From Acanthamoeba castellanii str. Neff (taxonomy: Eukaryota > Discosea > Longamoebia > Acanthamoebidae): 64,000 nt of DNA. Below the pieces are notes generated by a model, which searched no databases, was not told the DNA's origin, and saw nothing but the letters and a program-made list of their open reading frames with translations. The position numbers were made by a program, and so were the translations under genes. How positions within the stretch are numbered: the stretch's first letter is position 1; every line of letters begins with the position of its first letter. This document shows positions 47,701 through 58,826 of this stretch, piece by piece. The stretch spans positions 722,778 through 786,777 of the forward strand of contig NW_004457442.1 of NCBI RefSeq assembly GCF_000313135.1. Direction: 5' to 3'.

Positions 47701-50642
47701 TTCTTCCTCGTCTTGCTGTTGCTGCTGGCGGTACTGTCTGCGACTTCATCGCTCGAATGGGCGTGGGCCATGCGGAGGGGTGACGCCCGCGTCGGCTGTG
47801 CGCCGCTGTCGATCGGTCGGCCACCGGAGTTAAAATCCTTTACCATGCTCATCACTCGGCCTTCGCGTCCGGTGACGACGTCGCTTTCGCTCTTTGTCGC
47901 AGTGGCTTCGTTCTTTGTTGCGCCTTCGTTCTTTGGCATCTCTGCCGGCTTGGCTTCCACGTCGGCCTCGCTGATGGTGAGCTTTAACCCCGCCAGCGGG
48001 GCAGCCTTCTCATCGATCGACTCGCTGAACTCGCTGATATCCTCCTCTTCCTCCTCCTCGTACGCATCGTCGTCGGCCTTCTCGGACATATCCGACGCGT
48101 CCGTACGATGATTGAAGCCCGAATCCGACTCGATGTCCTTGTCCGTATCGAAATCCGACATACTGGCAATACCATACGCCGACATGCGGCACAGAGTAAG
48201 CATCATGACATCAATATCATGCGGTCACACATACATATATACACACATCATCCGCGAAATGTTGCGAGGAGCGAGGAAACCGTACTGGCTTTGGTTGCGT
48301 CGAGAGTCGTTGGACGAAACCAGCGCGCCAGGCAGTGATAGCGACGTGGCACTCGATTCTGACGTGTCGGACTCGGCCTCGTCGCCCCTTGGACCGCGAC
48401 CACCCAACATGTCAGTACCGCACACGCACACGCAGACCACACACGCGAAAAGAAATGAAAAGAAAAAGACGCACTTGGTGGGGTCGATCCAGAGGCTGGG
48501 CTGGGCCTTGAGCGAGAGCGCATAGAGCTCCTCCTCGTCGTAGACGACCTGCGTGGGGAGCGAGGCCAGGTACCCCTGCACCGCGGGCGATCGGCCGGCG
48601 CTTGCCAGCGTGTAGGGCACGCTCTGAAAGTTACGCACCTCCTGCGCCCGCTCGTACAGCAGATGCACGTACTTGTCGTTGATCGAGCCTGCGCCACACC
48701 CATCTCTGCATGTGAGCATTTGCGGTGTGTGCGGTATGTACGTGCGTGTGTGCGTGGTGTGTGATGAGTGCACCGTCGGGCTTGTATTGCTGGTTGCCGT
48801 CGTTGATGAAGGTGAAGTCGCGGAGGTAGATGCCGAAGTAGGGCAGGACGGGCGCCTTCCGCTTCTTGAGCTCGCGCCGGTAGTGTCGGAAGTTGTGCTG
48901 CGGGCTCATGAGCACGTCCATCTCGCTCCACTGCTCGCGCACCTTCTCCGACACCCGCTCCCACAGGCCCTTCAGCCTCTGCACCGAGTTGTGGTTGAGC
49001 CCTGTGTCACCAAACACGCACCGCACACCGCACACGCACATGCGCATACCACATCGCACACACCGCATACGTTAGCGAAGACAACAAAGCAGGAGTGTGA
49101 GCGGTGCGGACCGGAGACGATCTCCATGAAGGAGTTGAAGTTGTTGAGCTGGAGGAACTGGGCCGCCAGGCGGATGAACTTCTCGAGGACCTGCACCTGC
49201 ACGGTCGCGCTCTTGGTGACGAGGATCTCCGTCGCCACCCAGTGCGAGACCAGCTTGTACTGGGTGATGATGGGCTCGAACAGCGAGTCGCCGCCCGGCT
49301 GGGTCTTGGTGGTGGTGAGCAGGCTGCGCACGTTGACCTCCTGGAACAGCTGCCACTCGATGATCGTGAGCTCGCGGGCCAGTACCGGCTCCGGGATCTC
49401 CATGAAGTCGACCAACCGCTTCGTCTGTTGTCGCGGCGTTGACTGGTCGGCGCACACAGAGTCGGCCCTGGCGGTGGTGGTGGGCTCCACGGTGGTGGCG
49501 GCTGTGGAGTCTTTAACTCCGACTGAGGTGGTCGTCTGTCGATTGCGGAGAAGCAGGAGTTTGATTTCATTGGCCAACGGCGGGTCGTTCTTCATGGCCC
49601 ACTGCAGGATCTTCCCCATCTGGCGCGCCGACAGGTCGCCTAGAGCCCCACCACGAGTGAAACGCCCTTTTGTGTCAGACAACTACGACCGCACATTATC
49701 CCTCTTACAAATATAAACAATAGACAATAAGAATGAGAGGCGTGAAGGATAAATAACAGCCATAGCCGCAGCAAAAGTTGCAAAAAGACAGTGCCACGTC
49801 AGCTTTTGCTGTGCTTTTGTTCTCGTGTTGAAGAACCGTGTGACGTGGCATCTTATCCGGCCCAATAAAATTAAATAAAATAAATTGCCGCTGCGGGCGG
49901 GTGGGGCACGAACCGGAGTGGGAGCGGCACCATGCGGCGGCGAAGGCGTTGAGTCGGGCCAGCTTGCCGGTGCGCGTGTCTTCGGTAAGGTCCGGCCTCG
50001 CTGCAACATCACCGTATCTGTGCGTGTGCCGATGTCACCCAGCCAGACACGGACGGGCGGGATCACCAAACGATGGTTGTGGTTGCGTTTGCGTTAAAAA
50101 ACCGAAAATACAAAACAAAACAAATAAGTAAATGCAAATAAATAACAATAATGCTCCAAACGGTGGTCAGGTAAAGGACCGACGCCGCACAGAAAGGCGT
50201 TGCTCTACACAAAACGCAACCTCAATTCGCGGCCGGTCAACAAAATGTAAAAAAAACCCGCGCCCGCAGTTGGTCGGAGCCCCAGCTGGTCTTGCGGTGG
50301 CCACCATTGGGGGGGGGTTGGGTGGGGTGGGGGGTACCGTTTCTCCCAGAGGTCGAAGAGTTCGCGGGTGGGCGAGGAGGACGACGTGGAGAAGAGCGGG
50401 TAGGCCAGCAGCCACGCGTCGGCCTCCTCGGCGTCGCCCTTGGCCAGCACGCGCTTCGTGTAGCGCTTGAAGGCTGTCTTCTTCAGCATCGTCGTCGTCT
50501 CTGTCGGGCTGTTGATGGTGCCTCCTCCTTCGTCCATCAGCTCGTGTCGAAACTTGGTGTGTTGCCTTGTGCCAGGCGGCCTGAGGCTGCCGATCGGCGT
50601 TGTCGTTGCCCTGGCGTCCGTGGCCGGAGTTTGATAGATCAT
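44761..50642 (-). CDS. RasGEF fused to two tandem XylR_N/V4R-like sensor units
   Basis: Fifteen phase-consistent exons: 50642-50338, 50017-49914, 49639-49112, 49001-48774, 48688-48475, 48387-48247, 48162-47316, 47226-47115, 47048-46771, 46691-46565, 46476-46390, 46280-45697, 45592-45283, 45202-45080, 44909-44761; 4137 nt, 1378 aa. Residues ~60-170 match a RasGEF_N region (ADAWLLAYPLFSTSSSS). Residues ~200-460 are the CDC25 catalytic domain (EIPEPVLARELTIIEWQLF, NFNSFMEIVSGLNHNSVQRL, PYFGIYLRDFTFIND, EEELYALSL), which exchanges GDP for GTP on Ras. An acidic/Lys linker (~470-770) follows. Then two units each combine an XylR_N-like segment (ISIFDERYLMLRAPSLSVDF; GNVTIDGHRHIFIRGEAISY) and a V4R-like segment ending AAEVMCMARGDTACRFIMAH or VEVACEALGHGSRCTFIMAP. 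If the intron 48163-48246 were not spliced, the RasGEF would stop at 48225 and the sensor half would start near 48161. The short spacing and phase match favour fusion. Confidence 0.82.
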
Positions 50643-50849
50643 CCATCCGGCTACCAGGTCTCCCACCCACAGAGGGGAACCGACGGTGACGGCGAGTGTA
50701 CCGCTGACGTGGACTCTGCAGCCGATTGGCGGGAAGCAGAAAATTCAAATTATGCAGGAAAGCCGGCAAGAAAGAACGAAGAAGACTGCAGCTGGGTGTG
50801 AAAGGTCATCATTTACTTTATAAAAGTAGTGATGCGACAAAGAGAGCGT

Positions 50850-52435
50850 TTAGATGCCGGTCCGGGCGGATGAGGTGGCCGTGGAGTCTGTGCCGTGCAT
50901 CAACATCTTGCCCTCCTCCTTCTTGGCCGGGTTGCGCGTGATCGTGCCCTGAACCTCCTTCAGCGCGCCCTTGAGCTTCTGCCCCACCCCCGCATGGTGG
51001 TGCGCGGTCGAGTCGCTCACATCGGCGTGCTTGTGCGAGTGAACGTCGGCGCCGTGCTTGTGGGTGTGGGCCAGCTTCTGGTCGCGGATGTCGGCGTGCT
51101 TGTGGGCGTGGACGTCGGCGCCGTGCTTGTGGGTGTGGGCCAGGCCGCGCTCGGCCGCGAGACCGGTCGTAGCGGTGTTGACGACGGTGTTCGCCGGGAG
51201 CGCGTTGAGTCGCGGGCCGCTGACCAGGACAGTGGGCTCGATGATGGGCGGGAGCAGCACCTCGCGCTCCTGCTCGATCACGGGCCGAGCGGCGGTGACC
51301 TCAGTCTTGACGATGGGTTGGATGTGGTGCTCGCGCTCGTGGATGATGGGCTGGATGTGGCGCTCGTGCTTGACCTGGACCGGATGCTCGATGATGACCT
51401 CCTTCTCAAGCTTGGCCCGGTGGATCACTCCCTCGGCCCCTCCCCGCTCGACCGCTTCAAGGCCGGCCGGCAGCGCGGCGCGCTCTACGATGGGCTGGAG
51501 CATGACGTTCTTCTCGGTACGGAGGTGGGTCTGCTGGGCCGTCACCTCAGTCTTCACCACGGGCTGGATGTGGTGCTCGCGCTCGTGGATGATGGGCTGG
51601 ATGTGGCGCTCGTGCTTGACCTGGACCGGGTGCTCGACGACGACGTCCTTCTCGAGCTTGGCCCGGTGGACGATACCCTCGGCCCCGGCGCGCTCGACAG
51701 CCTCGAGCCCGGCGGGCAGCGCGGCACGCTCAACGATGGGCGCGTGCATGACATTCCGGTCCTGCTCGATCACGGGGCGCTCGGTGGTGGCCTCGGTCTT
51801 GATGATGGGCTGGATGCGGTGCTCGCGCTCGTGGATGATGGGCTGTACATGGTGCTCGCGGCGCACCTCGACAGGGTGCTCGACCACGACCTGCTTCTCG
51901 AGCTTGGCCTTGTGGAGGATTCCCTCGGGGCCAGCGCGCTCGACGGCCTCCAGGCCGGCGGGCAGGGCGGCACGCTCGATGATGGGGGCCTGCATGACAT
52001 TCCGGTCCTGTTTTCCAAGAATGCAAAGAATGAGTTGCGTGTTTTGTGTGTTTGTGTTTGTGTTTGTGTGTTTGTGTGTGTTTGTGTTTGTGTGTTTTGT
52101 GTTTGTATGTAGGTGTGAATGCTACAAAGTACCTTTTCGATGATTGGCTGCTCGGTGGTGGCCTGAGTCTTGATGATGGGCTGGATGCGGTGCTCAGTCT
52201 CGTGGACGATCGGTTGGACGTGGTGCTCGCGTCTCACCTCTACCGGTCGCTCGTTGACAATCTGCTTCTCCACGATGGGCGCGTGGTTTATCACCCGCTC
52301 GGCCTCGTGGACCACCTTGTCCTTGAGCGACAGGTTCTGCATGCCGCCAGCAAGGGGCGTGGCCTGGGTGTGGACCACCGGGTTGGGCACCACAGGGGCA
52401 GCAGTGTTGATGGTGGTGCGGTTCAGGTTGGACAT
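50850..52435 (-). CDS. His/Gln/Pro-rich repeat protein with CsbD-like tail
   Basis: Exons 52435-52133 and 52007-50850; 1461 nt, 486 aa. Exon 2 begins with three tandem 82-residue repeats (about 52007-51762, 51761-51516, 51515-51270). Each contains IERAALPAGLEAVER, HPVxVxxEHHxQPI and IHEREHxIQPIxKTE; exon 1 holds a partial degenerate unit. After the repeats come two copies of LAHTHKHGADVHxHKHAD and a C-terminal helix GVGQKLKGALKEVQGTITRN that resembles the CsbD-like stress protein motif. The composition is hydrophilic and His/Glu-rich, with no TM or signal peptide. Comparable His/Gln-Pro heptad-like repeats occur in uncharacterised fungal stress/allergen proteins (recalled resemblance, not searched). 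A cytosolic stress, metal-buffering or encystment role is a guess. A TATA box and CA-rich leader suggest strong expression. Confidence 0.8.
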
Positions 52436-52535
52436 GGCTTGTGGTGAGTGAAGAGTTGATGTAAGCGTTGGGTTGGGTGTTGGTTGCTAAAGTTAAAGAT
52501 GGAATTAATGTTGTTCTTGGCTGGGTTGCAATGTT

Positions 52536-52541
52536 CTTATA
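52536..52541 (-). promoter_or_regulatory. TATA box of the repeat-protein gene
   Basis: TATAAG on the - strand within GGGGGTATAAGAACAT, about 100 bases upstream of the ATG at 52435. This leaves room for a ~70-base CA-rich leader. Confidence 0.6.
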
Positions 52542-52792
52542 CCCCCGACCCAGAATTCCTGGTTAGGAACTGGGCAAAAACTCAAAGAAATTGCGGAGAG
52601 AGAAGTTTCACCATCAGGAATCCCTGTGTGTTTCGTGCCGGTGCGACCTCCCCGCAAGCCCGCACATGCCCCGAACACACGTCATGTGCCCTTGCTCTTA
52701 GAGTCCATTGGGCTCTAGGCCCAGTTCAAACAACACGCCCGCCGTTCCCACACGGCACCTGTGTTGTGCACATCGTAGCAAAAGGTCCTTTA

Positions 52793-54630
52793 TTATAAGG
52801 AAGAAAGGGAGCGGCCGACGCGCTGCGGCTCATCAGCGGTCAAGGCCTCACGCTTGGTCTCAGTCGTGGGCGAGGCCAGGATAATGACGAAGGGCAACGT
52901 CGTGAATGTGCCGCCGCGGTTGATCGGCGACGGCGAAGCCGACAGGTCTCCGCTGGAGCTGCCCTGGGCGCTGCTCGGGCTGGTGCTGGGCGACAGCAAG
53001 ACCGACGGCGTAGACGACCGTGATCCGGAGGGCGTGGGGGAGGCCGCGGTGGTCGAAGGCGTGGGGGAGGCCGGCGCGGGGGTGCCGGTGGGCGACGGTG
53101 AGAGCGTGGGCGCCGCGACCGAGGTGGTGGAGGGCGAGGGCGAGGCGCCCGCGACGAAGGTGACGAAGGGCAGGACCGTGAAGTCGCTTCGGCTGGGGGA
53201 GGCCACCACCAATTGGGCCGAGCCGCTAGGCGACGAGCTGGGGCTGGTCGTACGCGTCGGCGACACAGTCGCGAAGCCGATCGACGCCTCGGCACCAGTT
53301 CCGGGCGTGGGCGTGGGCGTGGCCACGGTCGGTGTAGACAGGCCCGTGGGCGACGTGGCGCCGGCGGGGACCGACGATGTGGGCGTGGTAGAGGCCGTCG
53401 GCGAGGGCGTCGGCGAAGTAGACCCCTGTCGAGGCCGGCGACAGGGTCGGCGTGGTCGAGGGTGTCGCGGCCGCGGGGCTGGCGCTGGCGCTGGGCAGCA
53501 CCTCGACCGAGACGAAGGGCTTCGTGGTGAAGAGGTCGACCCTCGAGGCGGTAGTGGAGGGTTATACCGAGCGGCTGGGCGTCGCGCGAGACTGAGTTGG
53601 ACGGCGAGCTGGTGGCGCTGGGCGAGGGCGTGCGCGAGTTGGTGGGCGTGGTCGAAGGCGTGACCGATATGGTGGGCGTCGGCGTGCGCGTGTTGGAGGG
53701 CGTGACCGAGATGGTCGGCGTGATTGACGGCGTGACCGAGATGGTGGGCGTCGGCGAGCGCGAGCCGGAGATGGTGGGCGAGGGCGAGCGCGTGTTGGAG
53801 GGCGTGACCGAGATGGTCGGTGTGATCGACGGCGTGACCGAGATTGTAGGCGTGATCGAGAGCGTGATCGAGATCGTGGGTGTCGGCGAGCGCGAGCCGG
53901 AGATGGTCGGCGAGGGCGTGCGCGAGTTGGTCGGCGTGCCAGAAACCGGCGGCGAGTTCGAGGGTGTGCGCGAGTTGGGCGGCGACACCGACGGCGTGGA
54001 CGACGGCGTGAACAAGCTAGTCGGCGTGACCGAGGGCGTGAACGAGATGGTCGGCGTCGGCGTGCGTGTGTTCGACGGCGAGCGCGTGGGCAACTGGTGG
54101 GTGATGGCGTGGTGGTACGCGAGGGCGACGGCGTCCTGGTGTTAGAGGCCGAGGGAGAGAGGGTCGGCGTGACGGATGGCGTCGCCGAGGTGGTGGGCCT
54201 GACGGACGGTGTGGTCGATGTGGTGGGCGTCGCCGAGCGCGTGGGCGAGTTGGTGGGCGAGTTGGAGCTCGTGGTGGAGGGTGTGGGCGAGTTGGTGGGC
54301 GAGCTGCTGGGCGAAGCCGGGGGCGAGGACGATGGGGTGGGCGACGAGGTGGGCGTCCGGGTGGGCGCGACGGTGGCGGAGGTCGACACCGACGCCGACG
54401 GGGAGAAGGTAGGCGACGCCGAGGGCGTGGGTGGCGTGGATGACTGCGTCGGCGACCGCGACGGCGCGGGGGGCGATGTGGCGGCCGCTCGGCTGACGAA
54501 GGGCGTGGGCGACTGGATCGGCGTGTTCGACGGGCTCTGCGTAGGAGAACGCGTGGGCGACCAGGTCGGCGACTGCGTGGGCGACTGCTTGGACCGGTGC
54601 GGAGAAGGAGATGCGCGTGCGGCGCCTGGA
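52793..54630 (-). pseudogene. Broken Ser/Pro/Thr-rich paralogue (copy C)
   Basis: Reads as SPT-rich sequence like copies A and B, but in three different frames joined only by frameshifts near 54095, 53595 and 53425, and with an in-frame TAA just before PSTTASRVDLFTTKPFVSV (near 53562). The 3' part (53425-52793) is intact and carries [12 protein letters not shown] and FTTLPFVIILAS, ending QRVGRSLSSL. Copy B has the equivalent [12 protein letters not shown] and GRRSLLAK just before its TM, but here the stop comes first and no TM is present. The 5' end fades near 54630 (SPTQSPTWSPT) with a TGA upstream in frame and no signal peptide found. Either a decaying duplicate or a gene with several sequencing errors. 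Confidence 0.6.
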
Positions 54631-55197
54631 GTGCAGAATGCCGGTGCGGAAGGAGTGCGTCAAACAAGGCCAGGTTGCTTGGGGTACCGGACATATTGGC
54701 ACGCGCTCCCCTTACCAAGCATAGGTATCCTGTTGTTTGAGCCTGTCACGTGTGAACCAACCCCGAGATCTGTTTGCGCTTTTTGTCTTGAGGCTTCCCA
54801 TATCGAGGAGCGCAGTGGTTTCGGAACTAGAAGCGCCAAACTCGGCCGACTCACCAGTGTCGCATGTGTATGAGGCATTGCAGCGCCCAACGCACCAGTG
54901 TCTGTCGGCGCGCATGGCCATGTGCGCGCTCGCCGCTAGCTAGCGATACGCCGCAAGAGAGGTTGACGTAACCTAGCCGTGCAGATTCAACACGCCAGTC
55001 CTCAGATCTGGAGTTGCCATAAAAAGGAAGAGCGTAAGCCATATTTCGTCGTAGGTAACATGGTAGCAACGTGATCTGGGCAGGTCAACGCTTTCGAACT
55101 ACGTCGTGCCGCGATCGGAACAAAGGCAACGCAAACGGACGAGGCGCTTGGCGCAAGCAGCAGAAATTTCGCCAGACGAGGAGCCAAAGGGCAGATT
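54631..55197. other. Intergenic region, no clear gene
   Basis: 567 bases without convincing coding sequence on either strand. A TATA-like CATAAAAAGG lies near 55017 on the + strand, upstream of the small ORF at 55240. Confidence 0.4.
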
Positions 55198-55239
55198 TTG
55201 ATGCGATATTTTGATTTTAAACACAAAAATCAAATCAAG

Positions 55240-55524
55240 ATGGCCACGGTAACATGTGAGAGGGCGGCACCATATAGGGCTACCTACCATGCTGTGCCGC
55301 GCCAAGAGTCGCTCGCCGGTGTACGGTGCGGCGGTAATTCGAGTCGCATGCAGCGGGGAGCACACAACATCGCTTCCTCTTCGCACGTGTGGCCTCACAA
55401 AGTGCGGTCGTTCGCCAAACGTAATCGCTTCTTCATCATCAAGTACGGTCTTTACACCGGACTCGGCATCGGCTACTGGCTCGCCACCCGCCCCCGCCGC
55501 ACGCCCGTATCTTCTCCTCTCTAA
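55240..55524 (+). CDS. Small single-TM protein, hypothetical
   Basis: 94 aa if started at the ATG in MATVTCERAAPYRATYHAVP; an in-frame ATG at 55201 would add 13 residues. The coding-looking part is HKVRSFAKRNRFFIIKYGLY followed by TGLGIGYWLATRPRRTP, one short TM flanked by basic residues. This is the pattern of small mitochondrial or ER membrane subunits. A GTATCT donor after RRTP and a TTGTGCAG acceptor at about 55570 could replace the end with MPSSSAPSTPSSPP (stop near 55617). No family recognised. Confidence 0.4.
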   Translation: MATVTCERAAPYRATYHAVPRQESLAGVRCGGNSSRMQRGAHNIASSSHVWPHKVRSFAKRNRFFIIKYGLYTGLGIGYWLATRPRRTPVSSPL

Positions 55525-55792
55525 TCATCGTTGCTCATTTATCTTATACTCCGTGCACTCTCTTGTTGTGCAGATGCCATCATCCTCTGCACCCTCCACC
55601 CCTTCCTCTCCTCCTTGATCAACTGCCGGCAGGGATCATAAGCCAACCCCCCAAAAATGTAAATAAGTCTTTGTATTTATTTTCTTTTGCTTGCGTGTAC
55701 ACAAAAAGAAACGACAAATTCGCTCCGATCGCCTCTCGCGCAGTGCGTGGTGTGGGTCGTGTCGTGTCGTGTTTGCCTGTGCAGTGGTGGCG

Positions 55793-58700
55793 TTAGACGG
55801 TGGGCAGGGTTGCGTCTTTCCGGGCGGGTGGTTGTTCGACAAAGCGATCACCGGAAACGAAGAGCTGCTGAATGTGCTCGATAGGCACGCCCTTGGTCTC
55901 GGGCAGCTTGAAGAAGACGAAGAGCCACGCCGCCACCCCGACCCCAGCAAAGGTCCAGAACACCAGCGTCGTGCCTACTCCGCCCCACCCCAAACCAATC
56001 ACCGGTTACCAACCACCCAAACAAGTTCGAAAGTTCCACACAAAACACGAAGAGGCATACCAACAAGGTCGATGTAGGTGAGGAAGGTGCTCGAGACTAG
56101 CAGGTTCGCCGACCAGTTCACCGTCGCCGCTAGGCCTACGAGGAGGGAGGTGGGAGACAGAGAGTCATAAATGAGCTTGAGTGTGTTATATCTATCGAGG
56201 GCCGGTCATCTTGCGAAGGCGAAGGGCGAACCGTTGGCCAAACCGCGCACGTCGGCCGGGTAGATCTCTGAGTTCACCACCCATGGGATGGGTCCCATCC
56301 CTGCCGCGCCCCACCCTCTGAGCTTGAGCCCGTGCACACACATGACGCTACGGGACGACCCGCGACACGACCACCCACAACACTTCGCTCCACGATGTGA
56401 TAGGTACCCAGGGCGAAGAAGGCAACGTAGACAACAAGGCTGGCGACGGCCGTGTAACCAGTGTGGGTCCTGTCGCCGAAGAACGCGATTCCCAGCATGA
56501 CCAGCGCCGCCACCACTCCGCTCAGACTCACCAGCAACAGGGTGCGCCGCCCCTACAGTCAATAGAGCAGATGAGCAAGTGTATCTTGTGCCGTGCGTGT
56601 CGTGTGCCGTGTGTGTATGTGTGTATGTGTGGTGTGTGGTGTGTGGTGTGTATGTGTGGTGTGTGGTGTGTGGTGTGTGGTGTGTGGTGTGTGGTGTGTG
56701 GTGTGTGGTGTGTGGTGTGTGGTGTGTGGTGTGGTGTGTGTGTGGCGGCGCGTTACCGCACGATCCATGAGGAACAAAGCAACACCGGTGAAGAAGGCGT
56801 TGGAAAAGGCGATGATGTCGGCGAACCAGATCGCAGACTCGTGCGACTCGAAGCCGGCCATCTTGAGAATCGTGGGGCTGTAATACATCGCCGCTGCACA
56901 AACCCAACGCGAAAAGCGGAGCAAAGGAATGCACGAATAAAAAGCGTAACACGCAAAACAAATAGAAATAAAAAGTTAGCGAACAGCCAGAGAGCGGAAG
57001 GAGGATTACGCAACTGTTGATGCCACAAAATTGTTGAAAGAGATGAAGCCCGAGACCGACTACTAGTGCCGACCGTACGGGTTTGGTGCTCAGCATTCGC
57101 CACTGTCATATGGGCGAACGAATTGTTGGTTAGTGTGAGCGTGTGGGTGTGCGGTGGTGCGTGTGTGGCGGCACCTTGTCGGCCAGGCTGGTCTGTGATT
57201 GCTGGCGCAGTGAGTCTTCAATCTCTTCGATCTCGCCCTCAATCTCCCGCTCAACCTGCTCCTCTTCGTACGCGTGACCGCCACCGCGGAGTCGGCGCAG
57301 GATGCTCCGCGCCTGCTGCCGCTCCCACTCGGCCCTGTCGAGTCGCTCGCGCCACTCCGCGCCATCCTCCCCGAAGAAGTCGGGTCGGGTCTCGAGCGAG
57401 GCCGATGACGACGTCATATCGCCCATGGGCAGGTCCTGCGGGTCTTGGTCCCTTACGGCCATGTACCGCCCGATCAGCCATCGAGGGCTCTCAGGCAGCC
57501 ACATCACCACTCCCACGAGCTGCACAGCTGCCGGCACGGCGCCCAGCCCGAGCATCCATCGCCAGCCTAGCAATAACAAAAATATTTCGATAAATAATTA
57601 CAATAAATAATAGTGGTGGTGGGTACCTCCGGGAACGGAAACAAAGGCAGAGTCTACGAGGTAAGACACAAACTGGCCGCCCGTGAGGCACAGGTTGTTG
57701 ACCGTCACCACCGCACCGCGGTAGCGCGTCGGACTTATTTCTGGTGACGAATCAGTTGCGTGTGTGCGTGTGTCGTGTGCAATGTGAGGTACCGGCCAGA
57801 TAGACAGGAGACACGATGGCAGCGACACCGATGGCCAGGCCCACTATGAACCGGCCCAGAATGAGGGTCGTCACGTCGGGCGCTCATCCCATCACCACCG
57901 ATCCCAACGTAAAGAGAAACGACGCTCCGCCCATCACTGCGCCAAACCACCAAAACGCACACGACACATGCGACATACACGACACCGCACGTACGGACGC
58001 ATTACACGAGTGAATACGCATAGCAGGCAGCCCCAGAGGACGACCACGCACCCTTGCGCCGTCCCAGGCTATCGGACAGGAGTCCACCGCTGGCCGATCC
58101 AATTATCGCACCTGGCGGGGAGCAGCAGCAGCAGCAGCGTAAGGGTTCGTCAGTTCTCTTGTTAGACCTCTGCCGCGCGCGTGTGCGTCCGCGTGTGTGC
58201 AAGATCGGGTCGGTACCGACGAGGGCGATGCTGATGACGGTCTCGACGAGGAGCGACGAGAGGTCGAACTGCTCCTGGATGAGGAGGATGGCACCGCCCA
58301 CCACGCCCGTGTCGTACCCGAAGAGAAATCCGCCCACCGCCGCGAACCCGACCACGCCCGCCACCTGGTGAACAGAACAACCACCACCACCAGGATCAGT
58401 GTCAATCGATTGACTGTGGCCTTCACACGCAGCGCTACCGCACTTGAGGGGAAGCGCCACCATGGCCCAGCGATCGATCCACCCTCGGGAACCCACGGTG
58501 CCGCGCTGTCGGAGCGGATTGAAGTCGGGCAGGTCCTTGTCCTGGTCGAACTCTTCTTCATAGGTGCCACTGACGGCACCAGCGCGGTGTCTGGTCTCGT
58601 CAATCTTCGCTATGTTTTGTTTCCTGCCTCTGCGTGGTTCGTCTTCGTCCTCCTTCTCCTCAACGTTGTTGAATTCCACTGTGGCGAACTCGAGGTCGGC

Positions 58701-58826
58701 CTCTTTGGGCGCGCCGAGGGCACCGTCGTCGGCAGGGTCGACCGAGCTCAAGACTGCCAGTCCCCCCCCCAAATAAATGCGGTTATCACCAAAAGGAGGT
58801 GTGTAGTCACAAGATTGTTTCTGCAA
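55793..58826 (-). CDS. MFS sugar transporter, proton/myo-inositol cotransporter-like
   Basis: Twelve-TM major facilitator protein encoded in many short exons, with a hydrophilic ~140-residue N-terminus (acidic, [19 protein letters not shown]). Sugar-porter signatures appear in order: [19 protein letters not shown] (TM1), SDSLGRRKG (loop 2-3), [20 protein letters not shown] (TM4-5), [12 protein letters not shown] (loop 6), a large acidic cytosolic loop, FQQFCGINS and AAMYYSPTI (TM7), LMDRAGRRTLL (loop 8-9), [20 protein letters not shown] (TM10) and [18 protein letters not shown] (C-terminus). GMGPxPWxxNSEIYP is typical of SLC2A13/HMIT-type inositol transporters. Sequence near 58370-58440 reads through an open but odd segment ([14 protein letters not shown]) just before TM1, perhaps an intron whose donor I could not place. 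The start codon is unresolved; the frame is open to 58826 and an exon upstream (to 58998) is possible. Confidence 0.85.
56632..56741 (+). repeat. (GTGTGTG)n low-complexity repeat in transporter intron
   Basis: About 110 bases of GTGTGGTGTGTGGTGTGTG-type repeats in an intron of the transporter gene. On the gene's own strand it reads as CACCACAC repeats. Confidence 0.85.
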
